Assembly: GCA_036490215.1 (NCBI GenBank)
Contig: DASXEH010000018.1
Location: 67,326-131,325, forward strand
Source of the DNA: JASHSH01 sp036490215
Lineage (GTDB): Bacteria; Pseudomonadota; Alphaproteobacteria; Rhodospirillales; Magnetospirillaceae
Direction of reading: 5' to 3'
DNA length: 64,000 nt
Position numbers and translations under genes: made by a program
The notes under the pieces: generated by a model
Databases searched by the model: none
What the model saw: the letters and a program-made list of their open reading frames with translations, nothing else
Told to the model about the DNA's origin: nothing
Shown: one piece after another, positions 42,269 to 51,126 of the stretch
Numbering within the stretch: the first letter of the stretch is position 1
Layout of the letters: the number at the start of each line of letters is the position of its first letter

Positions 42269-43351
42269 ATGTCGATGAAGAAAATGGGAACAATAGCGTC
42301 GGCGGCGTTGGCCGCCGCGTTTTTGGCGAGCGGCGTCGGCCAAGTCATGGCGGCGGGTGATGCGGCGGTGTCGATCGATGTTGGCACCGACAAGAAGATC
42401 GATGTGAAGGGGCCGATCAAGCTCGCTTATTTCGCCCCGGGCACTAACAATTCTTGGCTGCAGGCCGCGGTGCGCGGCGTTAACGAAGCGATCGCCAAGG
42501 TTCCGGGCGCCACCGTCACGGTATTCGACGCGCAGTGGGACGGCGTGAAGCAGTTCAATCAGGTGCAGAATGCGCTGCAGAGCGGCCGTTTCAATGTGGG
42601 CCTGATCGATCCGGTCAATTCGCAGCTGATGTGTAATATCGTGTCAAAGGACGCGGCGAAGTCGAACGTCGTCATGTCCAACTTCACACATCCAATCTGT
42701 GACCGTTATCCGCAGGAAGGCGAGGGGCGTTATACGCCCGGCACGCTGAATTATGTCGATGCCAATGATACGATCAATGAGCTGAAGGCTTACGTGAAGT
42801 TCATTGCCCAGCAGAATCCCGGCAAGCAGAAGATGGTCACGCTGTCCGGTCCGCCGATCGACGGTATGACCAAGAACATCCAGTCGGCCTTCGAACAGCT
42901 TAAGAAGGAAGGTTTTGACCCCGATCTGGATCTCGGCAATCTGATCACCACCAACTTCTCGCTCAACGAAGCGCAGACCAAACTGGCCCCGCTGCTGCAG
43001 GCGAATCCGGACATCACCATCGTCTGGGCGCCGGCAACCTCTGACGTCGCGCAGGGCGCGTATGCCGCGATCAAGGCTGTCGGCCGCGCCGACAAGGTGA
43101 AGGTGTACGAGAAGGGCGGTTCACCCTGGGCCGTCAGCATGTTGGCCAAGGGCGATATCGCCGGCTCGCAGCCGCAATATCCCTACACGATCGGCCGCAT
43201 CGCCGTAGAACAGATTGCCGACGCTTTCGCCGGCAAACAGGTTCCGCGGTTCGTGCCTGACTACGGCGTGAAGTATAACGCTGAGGATCAGGCGCGAGGC
43301 TTTCAGTTCCTCGACCAGAAGGCCGCGAAGAGCTTCAAGTCGGAGTATTAA
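42269..43351 (+). CDS. Sugar ABC transporter substrate-binding protein (Peripla_BP_4, RbsB type)
   Basis: The ATG at 42269 is preceded by AAGGGGAGCG. The 360-residue precursor has a signal peptide over about residues 1-29 (KKMGTIASAALAAAFLASG then a VMA cleavage region). The mature protein has the CUT2-type binding fold (IKLAYFAPGTNNSWLQA, NVGLIDPVNSQL, DITIVWAPATSDVAQGAYAA). First gene of the plus-strand operon 42269-46141. Paired hairpins separate it from the ATPase gene and may stabilise its message, as binding proteins are needed in excess. Confidence 0.93.
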   Translation: MSMKKMGTIASAALAAAFLASGVGQVMAAGDAAVSIDVGTDKKIDVKGPIKLAYFAPGTNNSWLQAAVRGVNEAIAKVPGATVTVFDAQWDGVKQFNQVQNALQSGRFNVGLIDPVNSQLMCNIVSKDAAKSNVVMSNFTHPICDRYPQEGEGRYTPGTLNYVDANDTINELKAYVKFIAQQNPGKQKMVTLSGPPIDGMTKNIQSAFEQLKKEGFDPDLDLGNLITTNFSLNEAQTKLAPLLQANPDITIVWAPATSDVAQGAYAAIKAVGRADKVKVYEKGGSPWAVSMLAKGDIAGSQPQYPYTIGRIAVEQIADAFAGKQVPRFVPDYGVKYNAEDQARGFQFLDQKAAKSFKSEY

Positions 43352-43365
43352 TCGGGGTATCAGCT

Positions 43366-43462
43366 GGTTCCGGCCGTGGTGCGCTTATCCTCCCTGGTGG
43401 CGCAGCAAAAACCGGAACCGGCGACCATCATCGTGCCGGGGCGGAAGTCCGTCCCGGCACGA
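43366..43462 (+). other. Intercistronic hairpins between binding-protein and ATPase genes
   Basis: Two dyads lie in the 148-base gap: GGTTCCGG (43366-43373) with CCGGAACC (43412-43419), and a 10-bp perfect stem TCGTGCCGGG (43431-43440) with CCCGGCACGA (43453-43462). Neither has a T tract, so they look like processing or stabilising structures, or partial terminators, rather than full terminators. Confidence 0.6.
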
Positions 43463-43499
43463 CGAGCGGATTTTCAGATGCGTTTGAAACGGTAGCCAC

Positions 43500-45131
43500 G
43501 TGCAACAGAACCCTGCCGACAGCGCCCGCCGTCATGGAACCGACAGCGAAGCCACAGACTTCGCGCTGGAGTGCATTGGTTTGGTCAAGACCTTCGGCGG
43601 CGTGCGTGCCGTCCGCGGTGTCGATCTGACTGTGCCGCGCGGTACGGTTGAGGCGTTGGTCGGGCAGAACGGCGCCGGCAAATCGACTTTGATCGGCATC
43701 CTGACCGGACGTATCACGCAGACTACCGGTCAACTCCGCATTCTCGGTGTTAGGCCGCAAGCGGGCGATCCGCGCGCTTCGCGCGAAGCCGGCCTTGTGG
43801 CGATCTATCAGGAATTGACTTTGGTGCCTGCTCTCAGCGCCGAGGAGAACGTCTTCCTTGGCATGACGCCGAAGATCGCCGGCTTCGTCGATCGGCCAAC
43901 GATGCGGCGGCGTCATCTCGAACTCTGCCGCCGGCTGAACATCAATATTCCGCCACGTGCCGCAGCCAAGGATTTGTCCGTTGCCGACGGGCAACTGCTT
44001 GAAATCATGCGTGCGCTGGCAGCCGAGGCGAAGATCATCCTGCTCGATGAGCCGACTGCAGCGCTGTCGGTGGCCGAACGCAATGCTCTATTGAAGATCA
44101 TCCGCGAGCTGCGATCGCAGGGCGTAACGATGGTTTTCATCTCGCACAATCTCGAGGAAGTGTTGAGCGTGGCGGACCACGTGACGGTACTGCGCGACGG
44201 GACCGTAGCCGGCTCCGGTCAGGTAGCCGAATGGACGCGTGAGCGTCTGGTGCGGACCATGCTGGGAGACAAGGCTAAAGGTTTAGCGAAGCAACTGCTA
44301 GGCGAGGACGATGGCGGCGGGCATGAGGCGCCGGCTGCGCCCGCCATCGCTCGCCACTCGGACAAGCCGGCGATCCTTGAAGCGACCGGCGTGACGTTGG
44401 AGGGTCTGATCTCCGACATCGATATCATCGTTCGTCCCGGTGAGGTCGTCGGCCTCGGCGGGGTGGCCGGATCGGGCCGTTCAACTTTGATGCGTTGCCT
44501 GGCCGGGGCCGAACCATCGTCACAGGGAACGATGCGCGTTGACGGCAAGGCGGTGTCCTGGCCGCGCGCCGTCGATACGGCGCTGCGCAACGGCATAGCG
44601 CTGATTCCCGAGGACCGTAAAAACCATGGTCTGGTTCTTCGCATGCGGGCCATGGATAACATCGCCATGGCCAATTTCGGCCGCGTATCCCGATGGGGTT
44701 GGCTGTCGGATCGGCACATGCGGGACTATGAAGCACAGTTCGTCGGCGATTTCGGTTTCGATCCGGCGCGGTTGGGGGCGCCCGCCGAAACGCTTTCGGG
44801 CGGCAACCAACAGAAACTGCTCCTGGCCCGCTGGCGTTACGAAACGCCCCGGGTCATTCTGGCCGATGAACCGACTCGCGGCGTCGATGTGGGCGCCAAA
44901 GAAGAAATCCTCCAGTCACTCCGCCGCTTTGCCGACAATGGCGTCGGCGTGGTGATCGCGTCGTCTGAGCTCGAAGACGTCAGCATGATCGCCGATCGAG
45001 TGCTCGTGTTGGCCGAGGGATTTCTGGCCAAGGAATTGGTCCGGGGCTCGCGTCCGGTGCCGGTTCACGAAATTCTCAGCTTTGCGTTTGCGACCTCACC
45101 CGATGAAGTCGCCGGACAGCGAAGCGCATAA
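43500..45131 (+). CDS. Sugar ABC transporter ATP-binding protein, RbsA type (CUT2)
   Basis: The 543-residue protein has two ABC domains. N-terminal: Walker A GQNGAGKSTLIG, signature-like DLSVADGQLLEIM, Walker B IILLDEPTAALS. C-terminal: degenerate Walker A GVAGSGRSTLMR, signature LSGGNQQKLLLAR, Walker B VILADEPTRGVDVGA. It starts with GTG at 43500 without a convincing ribosome site; no better start was found. About 25 residues between the domains are unusually rich in Gly/Ala/Pro. The permease gene follows after five bases. Confidence 0.93.
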   Translation: MQQNPADSARRHGTDSEATDFALECIGLVKTFGGVRAVRGVDLTVPRGTVEALVGQNGAGKSTLIGILTGRITQTTGQLRILGVRPQAGDPRASREAGLVAIYQELTLVPALSAEENVFLGMTPKIAGFVDRPTMRRRHLELCRRLNINIPPRAAAKDLSVADGQLLEIMRALAAEAKIILLDEPTAALSVAERNALLKIIRELRSQGVTMVFISHNLEEVLSVADHVTVLRDGTVAGSGQVAEWTRERLVRTMLGDKAKGLAKQLLGEDDGGGHEAPAAPAIARHSDKPAILEATGVTLEGLISDIDIIVRPGEVVGLGGVAGSGRSTLMRCLAGAEPSSQGTMRVDGKAVSWPRAVDTALRNGIALIPEDRKNHGLVLRMRAMDNIAMANFGRVSRWGWLSDRHMRDYEAQFVGDFGFDPARLGAPAETLSGGNQQKLLLARWRYETPRVILADEPTRGVDVGAKEEILQSLRRFADNGVGVVIASSELEDVSMIADRVLVLAEGFLAKELVRGSRPVPVHEILSFAFATSPDEVAGQRSA

Positions 45132-45136
45132 AAGCG

Positions 45137-46141
45137 ATGGTTACGATGATCGATACACCTCCACGACCTGCGGTGCCCAATTCTCCGGCAGCTCATTCTC
45201 CAGGCTTCCGCAGCCTGCGGCAGCAATTCCTGCATTTGGGAATGGTGTGGGTGCTGATCGCCGTAATCGTGGCTGCGCAAATCGTCTACCCGGGCTTCTT
45301 GGCGCCGAAGAACATCGGCTATATCATTTCGCAAAACGCCCCCACTGGCATCATCGCCGTCGGCATGACCATGGTGATGATCGCGGGCGGCTTCGATCTC
45401 TCGGTCGGTGCGATCTATGCTGCCGGCGCCGTGCTCTACGCCGACATGGCCAATCGCATGCCGTTGCTGCCGGCGCTGCTGATCGCGATGGGCCTGGGTC
45501 TGGTGCTGGGACTGATCAACGGGTTGTTGATCACCAAAGTGCGGGTGAATGCCTTCGTGGCAACATTGGGCACATCGTCGGTTTTCGGCGGCGCCACATA
45601 TATCTATACGCATTCTGGCCCGATCAACGTCAGCGCTACGAATTTCGACTCGCTCGGATTGGGCGTTACGCTCGGCCTGTCCAATTCGACCTGGATTCTG
45701 GCGATCGTCTTTGTTGTCGGGATGGTGGTGCTGTCCAACACGGTGTTCGGCCGATCGCTTTATGTGGTCGGCGGCAATCCCGAGGCTGCGCGTCTGGCCG
45801 GCATGCGGGTCGACCGGCTTAAGGCACTGACCTATGTGATCGTCGGTCTCTGCTCGGCTCTCGGCGGCGCGATTATCGCGTCGCGCGTGGGCGTCGGCCA
45901 GGCCGAGATCGCCGGCAGCATGTCGCTGGATGTGATCGCAGTCGTGGTGATCGGCGGCACCTCTTTGTTCGGCGGCGAAGGCGCGATGTGGCGCACGGCA
46001 GTCGGTCTGCTGATCGTCGCCTGCTTGGGTAATGTCTGCGACTCGCTTGGCCTGGACGGCAACAGTCAATCGATCATCAAAGGTGGGATCATCGTCGGTG
46101 CCGTAGCGCTCGATGCGATCTCGCGCCGCAAGAAGCGCTGA
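45137..46141 (+). CDS. Sugar ABC transporter permease, RbsC type (CUT2)
   Basis: A 334-residue permease: AGGFDLSVGAIYAAGAVL at about 86-103, GGNPEAARLAGMRVDRLKAL near 214-233 and VIGGTSLFGGEGAMWRTAVG near 273-292. Only one permease gene is present here, so the channel is probably a homodimer, unlike the two-permease operon 22980-29833. A CMD gene follows 64 bases downstream. Confidence 0.94.
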   Translation: MVTMIDTPPRPAVPNSPAAHSPGFRSLRQQFLHLGMVWVLIAVIVAAQIVYPGFLAPKNIGYIISQNAPTGIIAVGMTMVMIAGGFDLSVGAIYAAGAVLYADMANRMPLLPALLIAMGLGLVLGLINGLLITKVRVNAFVATLGTSSVFGGATYIYTHSGPINVSATNFDSLGLGVTLGLSNSTWILAIVFVVGMVVLSNTVFGRSLYVVGGNPEAARLAGMRVDRLKALTYVIVGLCSALGGAIIASRVGVGQAEIAGSMSLDVIAVVVIGGTSLFGGEGAMWRTAVGLLIVACLGNVCDSLGLDGNSQSIIKGGIIVGAVALDAISRRKKR

Positions 46142-46205
46142 CAGGGCGCATATATGATTTTCACGGCCGTTAAAACAACATCGTATACGGAGAGGGCCTA
46201 CGCCG

Positions 46206-46616
46206 ATGGCTGATGGAACGCGTCAGAAGACATACGAAGAAGGTCTCAAGACCCGCCGTGAAGTGCTCGGCGCAAAGCATGTCGATCAATCGTTGGGGCA
46301 GGTCAGTGAATTTTCACGGCCGATTCAGGATCTCGTCACCGAATACTGCTGGGGCGCGATCTGGACGCGGCAAGGTCTCGATCGTCGAACGCGCAGCTTG
46401 CTCAATTTGGCAATGTTGACCGCCCTCAATCGGTCACACGAGTTGGGCGTGCATGTCCGAGGCGCGATCACCAACGGATGCACCGAGTCGGAAATCCAGG
46501 AAACGCTACTGCAGACCGCCATCTATGTCGGTGTCCCGGCGGCGCTGGAATCTTTCCGCGTCGCCGAGCGGGTGCTGAAGGAGTTGCAGGCCGCGGAATC
46601 GGTCAAAGGAGCCTGA
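46206..46616 (+). CDS. Carboxymuconolactone decarboxylase (PcaC-like) family protein
   Basis: A 136-residue PcaC-type protein with GLKTRREVLG, YCWGAIWTRQGLDRRTRSLL and HVRGAITNGCTESEIQETLL. It is about half identical by eye to the protein at 32607. It precedes a HIBADH-family gene by four bases, repeating the pairing seen at 31711-33029 in reverse order. A lactone or beta-keto acid decarboxylation paired with dehydrogenation is the simplest inference. Confidence 0.9.
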   Translation: MADGTRQKTYEEGLKTRREVLGAKHVDQSLGQVSEFSRPIQDLVTEYCWGAIWTRQGLDRRTRSLLNLAMLTALNRSHELGVHVRGAITNGCTESEIQETLLQTAIYVGVPAALESFRVAERVLKELQAAESVKGA

Positions 46617-46620
46617 CCGC

Positions 46621-47523
46621 GTGAGCGACAATGTCACCACGACCATCGGCTTCATAGGCCTCGGTCGTATGGGCCTGCCGATGGCAGCTCGGATGGTCAC
46701 GGCCGGTCATACGGTTTATGGCTACGACGTAGCGGAGATGGCGCGGCAACGGCTGGCGCAGGTGGGCGGCAAGCCGGTATCTGACTTAGCAGAAGTGGCT
46801 GCGGCCCATACGATTATCCTCATGCTGCCCGACTCGGCAGCCGTGTCTGCGGTATTGCACGATGCGGCTCTGGAGTCGAAGTTGCGGCCAGGCACGACGG
46901 TCATTGATATGAGCTCTTCCGAGCCGATGGAGACACGGAAACTGGCCGAGGAAGTTGCCCGCCGCGGCATGCGTCTTTTAGACGCCCCGGTATCCGGTGG
47001 TGTGAAGGGTGCGGAAGCAGGCAAGTTGACGATCATGATCGGTGTGCCCGAGGCCGAATATGCCGACTTGGCGGTCCTGCTTGCGCCCCTGGGCCGGATG
47101 GTGCGTGCCGGCGATGTGGGGGCAGGCCATGCGGTCAAGGCGCTGAACAATCTTCTTTCGGCGGCTCACCTCTTGGCGACCAGCGAGGCCATACGGGTTG
47201 GCCAGCGATTTGGCCTGGATCCGAAGGTCATGCTCGACATCTTCAACACCTCCAGTGGGCGCAGCGGTTCGACCGAGAACAAATGGCCGAATTTCATCAT
47301 TAGCGAGAAATACGATTCGGGTTTTGCCCTACGCCTGATGGTCAAGGATATGAAGATCGCCGTAGACCTGGGCAATGATCTTGGTGTGTCGATGGCGCTC
47401 GGCGAGGCCGCTCGGGCACTCTGGCAAGATGCCGCCGACACATTGCCGGCGACGGCCGATCACACACATATCGCCACCTGGCCCGGGCCTGGAGATAACC
47501 GTGCGCGGGGCAAGTTGAAGTAA
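46621..47523 (+). CDS. NAD(P)-dependent oxidoreductase, 3-hydroxyisobutyrate dehydrogenase family
   Basis: GTG start; 300 residues. The Rossmann motif is GFIGLGRMGLPMA, with DAPVSGG and the catalytic Lys in HAVKALNN (about 171). The NTSSGRSGSTENKWP stretch is typical of beta-hydroxyacid dehydrogenases with small acids (tartronate semialdehyde, hydroxyisobutyrate or threonate types). It is closely related to the enzyme at 31711-32610. The gntR gene follows after 21 bases. Confidence 0.93.
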   Translation: MSDNVTTTIGFIGLGRMGLPMAARMVTAGHTVYGYDVAEMARQRLAQVGGKPVSDLAEVAAAHTIILMLPDSAAVSAVLHDAALESKLRPGTTVIDMSSSEPMETRKLAEEVARRGMRLLDAPVSGGVKGAEAGKLTIMIGVPEAEYADLAVLLAPLGRMVRAGDVGAGHAVKALNNLLSAAHLLATSEAIRVGQRFGLDPKVMLDIFNTSSGRSGSTENKWPNFIISEKYDSGFALRLMVKDMKIAVDLGNDLGVSMALGEAARALWQDAADTLPATADHTHIATWPGPGDNRARGKLK

Positions 47524-47544
47524 CACGGTGGAAGGAAGGACTAG

Positions 47545-48348
47545 ATGGAAGTTCTTACGCTGGAATCGTGTGACAGACAGTTTGTCTTTCGGTATGTTGA
47601 TTCTATGCCTGATGAGAATTCACTCGCAAAGTCCTGGAACGCCACGCCGGTCGGTCGTGTAGCCGCTCCGTTGCGCGAGCAGGTTATCTCGGCGTTGCGC
47701 CAAGCCGTCATCCAATACGAGCTAAAGCCGGGGCAACGCCTGATCGAGCGCGAGTTGATCGAACAACTCGGGGTTTCGAGAACAACGATCCGCGAGGCGC
47801 TGCGTCAGTTGGCCTCGGAAGGACTGGTTACGGTTATCCCGCAAAAAGGGGCGATGGTCAGCGCACCGTCGCTCGAAGATGCAGCGGATCTCTATGAGGT
47901 GCGGGCATCGCTTGAATCCATCGTAGTTCGCCATTTCGTGGAACGCGCTTCGGAACGTCAGATTGCCCAGTTGCGGGCGGCGGTCGACGAACTGGAGCAG
48001 GTGACGCTGACCGTTGCCGACGTTCGCGAAATTCTGTCTACCAAAGTCCACTTCTATCAGGTCCTTTTCGAAGGTGCGAAAAGCGCAGTGCTGCAGACGA
48101 TGCTGGAGATGATCCAGCATCGCGTGCAAATCTTGCGTACGGCTTCGCTCTCGAATACGGGGCGGCCGAAGACGATGATCCGCGAATTGCGCGGTATCGT
48201 AAAGGCGATCGCCAAACGCGATGCCGATCTCGCTGCGAGTCTTTGTACCGAGCATGTGCGCGCCGCGGCCCGCACGGCAATCGGCAGCCTGAAATCGGAA
48301 TCCGGAAACGGATCTGGCGGCCTTCGTTTGAAGTCCAACGGCGGCTGA
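47545..48348 (+). CDS. GntR-family transcriptional regulator (FadR/FCD subfamily)
   Basis: The start at 47545 has a strong GGAAGGA ribosome site and gives 267 residues. An ATG at 47605 would give 247 and match the 36022 paralogue better, but it lacks a ribosome site. The winged helix contains ERELIEQLGVSRTTIREALR, and an FCD domain covers the C-terminal half. A TGTC/GACA dyad lies inside the first codons (47575-47587), consistent with autoregulation. It probably regulates the 42269-50259 unit. Confidence 0.92.
   Translation: MEVLTLESCDRQFVFRYVDSMPDENSLAKSWNATPVGRVAAPLREQVISALRQAVIQYELKPGQRLIERELIEQLGVSRTTIREALRQLASEGLVTVIPQKGAMVSAPSLEDAADLYEVRASLESIVVRHFVERASERQIAQLRAAVDELEQVTLTVADVREILSTKVHFYQVLFEGAKSAVLQTMLEMIQHRVQILRTASLSNTGRPKTMIRELRGIVKAIAKRDADLAASLCTEHVRAAARTAIGSLKSESGNGSGGLRLKSNGG
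47566..47587. promoter_or_regulatory. Putative GntR operator within the gntR 5' end
   Basis: TCGTGTGACAG (47566-47576) fits TNGTNNNACNA except for the last base and overlaps the dyad AGACA-GTT-TGTCT (47575-47587). If the gene starts at 47605, the site would be in the leader. Confidence 0.4.
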
Positions 48349-48411
48349 CGCTTTCGTCCGCCTTAACGGCGATCCTTTCCCCATTTCGATTACGTTCTTG
48401 AGGTTTTGGTC

Positions 48412-48812
48412 ATGGTTCTGACCACCCGGCAAGAAGACATCAAGGCACAATTCATCCGCGAACGCGGCTATTGGCGCGCCTTTTGAGATGAAACCCTGGA
48501 ATTCGACCCGGAACTGTTCGAGGCTTACACCAATTTTTCATCCCTGCCGGCCAAATCGGTGCGCATTTCACCGAAGGTGCGCGAATTGATTTGCCTATCT
48601 CGACATCGCAACGACCCACCTTTACGTGCCTTGACGCGGCTGCATTTCGAGACGTTGCTCGATCTCGGCGCCAGCGTCGACAAATCCTCGAAGCTATCGA
48701 GATTGCCTGCGCCATAGGGTTGGATTCAGCGACGATCGCAACGCCGATCCTGGCTGACGAATTATCAAAGCATCGGAAGGAAGTCCGTAATGAACGCCGT
48801 CACCGACCATGA
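48412..48812 (+). pseudogene. Decayed carboxymuconolactone decarboxylase family gene
   Basis: From ATG 48412 the frame reads MVLTTRQEDIKAQFIRERGYW and then meets an in-frame TGA at 48484-48486. CMD-like sequence continues past it: FDPELFEAYTNFSSLP and KVRELICL in the first frame, DIATTHLYVP in the next frame (from 48602), LHFETLLDLGAS back in the first, and ILEAIEIACAIGLDSATIAT in the third, ending at 48812. At least three frameshifts and a stop make it nonfunctional. A family member would be about 130 residues. Its end overlaps the start of the aldehyde dehydrogenase gene. Confidence 0.82.
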
Positions 48813-50259
48813 CAACGCCTTTTTGCGCGCCATTCCGACGGGGATATTCGTTGATGGCGCATGGAAGCCGAGCATCGACGGGGCGACGATGCCGGTTATA
48901 GATCCGGCCTCGGGCAAGCCATTTGCCACGGTGTCAGATGCGTCGGGCGCCGATGCGCGGATGGCGATCGATATCGCCGCGCGCAAACAATCGTCTTGGG
49001 CCAAGCTTCCGCCGCGCGAGCGCGGTGAGATCCTGCGCCGCGCCTTCCAGATGATCCTCGATCGCAAGGAGGATCTCGCGCGGCTGATCACCTTGGAGAT
49101 GGGTAAACCCCTGGCCGAATCGCGCGCCGAGGTCGTCTATGCCGCTGAGTTCTTCCGCTGGTTTTCGGAAGAGGCCGTGCGCATGAGCGGCAGTTGGACG
49201 ATGGCGCCCGATGGTGTGTCGCGCCTTATCACAATGAAGCAGCCGGTGGGGCCATGCTATCTGATCCTGCCCTGGAATGTGCCGCTGGCGATGGGAACGC
49301 GCAAGATCGGTCCCGCCGTGGCGGCGGGTTGCACCATGGTTGTAAAGCCGGCCGAACAGACGCCGCTGTCGATGAACGCGCTGGCCGCGATCATGGTCGA
49401 GGCGGGGTTGCCGGCCGGTGTACTCAATGTCTTGCCGACCTCCAAGCCGGCGGCGGTAACTGAAGAAATCCTAAAGGATGCGCGGTTGCGCAAGTTGTCC
49501 TTCACCGGGTCGACGGCGGTGGGGCGGCGGCTGGTTGAACAATCGGCGCAGGGCTTGCTGCGGTTGTCGATGGAACTGGGTGGCAATGCGCCCTTCATCG
49601 TTTTTGAGGACGCGGACATCGATATGGCAGTGACCGAGGCCATGAAGGCGAAGTTGCGCAACAACGGCGAGGCCTGCACATCGGCGAACCGGTTTTTTGT
49701 CCATCGCTCGGTGAGCGAAACCTTCACCATGCGCTTGAAGCAAAAGTTCGAGAGCTTGATTGTTGGTCCGGGACTTCACGCGGAGACCACCCTGGGGCCG
49801 TTGATCAACCAGAAGGCGGTGGACAAGGTAGATCGCCTGGTACGCTCGGCGCTTGAAGACGGTGCGAAGATAGCCTACGCGGGAAGCGCGCCCAAAGATG
49901 GCGGATATTATTATCCGCCCACGATCTTAAGCGGTGTGTCGGCGGCTGCACGCATCGTCAAGGAAGAGATCTTCGGTCCCGTAGCGCCCATCGTCGCTTT
50001 TGATAAGGATGAAGATGCCATCACTTGGGCTAATGACTCGGAGTACGGGCTGTCGTCCTATATCTTCACGCGCGATATCGCGCGCGGCCTGCGCGTCACC
50101 GAGGCGCTGGAGGTGGGCATGGTCGGCATCAATAAAGGGGTGATCTCCAATCCAGCAGCGCCGTTCGGCGGAATCAAGTCGAGCGGTTTCGGCCGTGAGG
50201 GCGGCGCCGAAGGGATCAACGAATATATCGAGGTCAAATATCTGGCCGTTGATGGTTGA
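48790..50259 (+). CDS. NAD(P)-dependent aldehyde dehydrogenase (succinate-semialdehyde type)
   Basis: A 489-residue ALDH with PWN at 161-163, general-base E262 (ELGGN) and the catalytic Cys in NNGEACTSAN at about 296. The GEACT motif and C-terminal PFGGIKSSGFGREGG are typical of succinate-semialdehyde and glycolaldehyde-like dehydrogenases. It is a close paralogue of the ALDH at 59854. AAGGAAG precedes the start. Its end is followed immediately by a truncated sulP pseudogene on the other strand. Confidence 0.92.
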   Translation: MNAVTDHDNAFLRAIPTGIFVDGAWKPSIDGATMPVIDPASGKPFATVSDASGADARMAIDIAARKQSSWAKLPPRERGEILRRAFQMILDRKEDLARLITLEMGKPLAESRAEVVYAAEFFRWFSEEAVRMSGSWTMAPDGVSRLITMKQPVGPCYLILPWNVPLAMGTRKIGPAVAAGCTMVVKPAEQTPLSMNALAAIMVEAGLPAGVLNVLPTSKPAAVTEEILKDARLRKLSFTGSTAVGRRLVEQSAQGLLRLSMELGGNAPFIVFEDADIDMAVTEAMKAKLRNNGEACTSANRFFVHRSVSETFTMRLKQKFESLIVGPGLHAETTLGPLINQKAVDKVDRLVRSALEDGAKIAYAGSAPKDGGYYYPPTILSGVSAAARIVKEEIFGPVAPIVAFDKDEDAITWANDSEYGLSSYIFTRDIARGLRVTEALEVGMVGINKGVISNPAAPFGGIKSSGFGREGGAEGINEYIEVKYLAVDG

Positions 50260-50288
50260 TCAAAGAAGGCCTGACCGAAATGCCTCAC

Positions 50289-50697
50289 CCGATACGGGAT
50301 ATATTTGATGAAGGTACCTAGGCGCAATGCGCCGACGGCGACTAAGAAAACGCCCGCCATCATCGTCGCCAATAGTAATCTATCAACGCCATATTGCTGC
50401 ACCGTTGCTGCGACAAGAACGATGAACGCGCCGGCTGGACCACCGATCTGCAATCGACTGCCGCCGAGCGCTGATACGATAAAGCCGCCCACAATCGATG
50501 TATAAAGGCCGCGATCAGGTGTCACGCCCGAAGCGATGGCAATCGCCATGGAGAGTGGCAACGCGACTATGGCTACGGTCAGTCCCGCCACAAGATCCGC
50601 CTTCAGCGCGGCGATGCTGTAATTCTCCCGGAGCACGGTTATCAGTTTCGGCGTGAAAAAGATCAGCCGAGAGCGGTGCTGGCGCCTGAGTCATCAT
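50289..50697 (-). pseudogene. Truncated and frameshifted SulP-family transporter gene
   Basis: From ATG 50697 the start reads MMTQAPAPLSADLF. A shift at the T run (50660-50656) moves to the frame FTPKLITVLRENYS and the SulP N-terminal signature ALKADLVAGLTVAIVALPLS, then GGSRLQIGGPAGAF. Similarity stops at KYIPYR (about 50290), where the family continues for some 400 more residues; beyond that point the sequence is antisense to the aldehyde dehydrogenase gene. Only the first quarter remains. Confidence 0.82.
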
Positions 50698-50787
50698 TCT
50701 GGTGTCACCTTCCGCCATCGGCGGAATATGTGAGCTTTTGAATCGCCCGCCGCATCCGCCATTGCTGTCGGTTGATTTGTGGCCGCA

Positions 50788-50874
50788 AAAAAACGCGCTT
50801 GCCGACTCGGTCAGATTACGCTGATCGAGGCCGAACAGGGCACGGGCTGCCCGCGTTTGAGCCGACGTGATCAT
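50788..50874 (-). pseudogene. Remnant of a small XRE-type HTH gene
   Basis: The first 29 codons (MITSAQTRAARALFGLDQ then a degenerate stretch) match the start of short helix-turn-helix proteins of the XRE family, which often lie beside sulP genes. The recognition helix and C-terminus are missing, and the frame runs on into the sulP remnant. The 250 bases upstream (50875-51126) hold no recognisable gene. Confidence 0.55.
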
Positions 50875-51126
50875 TCAACGATGGCATAGGATATATGATG
50901 CTTAAGACAATACAATTTATGCAAAAATACATCATTCACGTTCTGGGTCGGCTAGCAACTTATCGCGCAAATGAGCTCTGTGTTTGCGGATATTGAACGG
51001 CAGGCCTCACCGTTGAAGTGTAATTTGTCCACGGGAGCACGCCGCGTGCTTCACATCCCGGAGGAGTAGCTCGTCCTTCCGTTTGAATCCGCGGGTGGCG
51101 GTGTCGTATCGCTCATCAAAGCCGAG

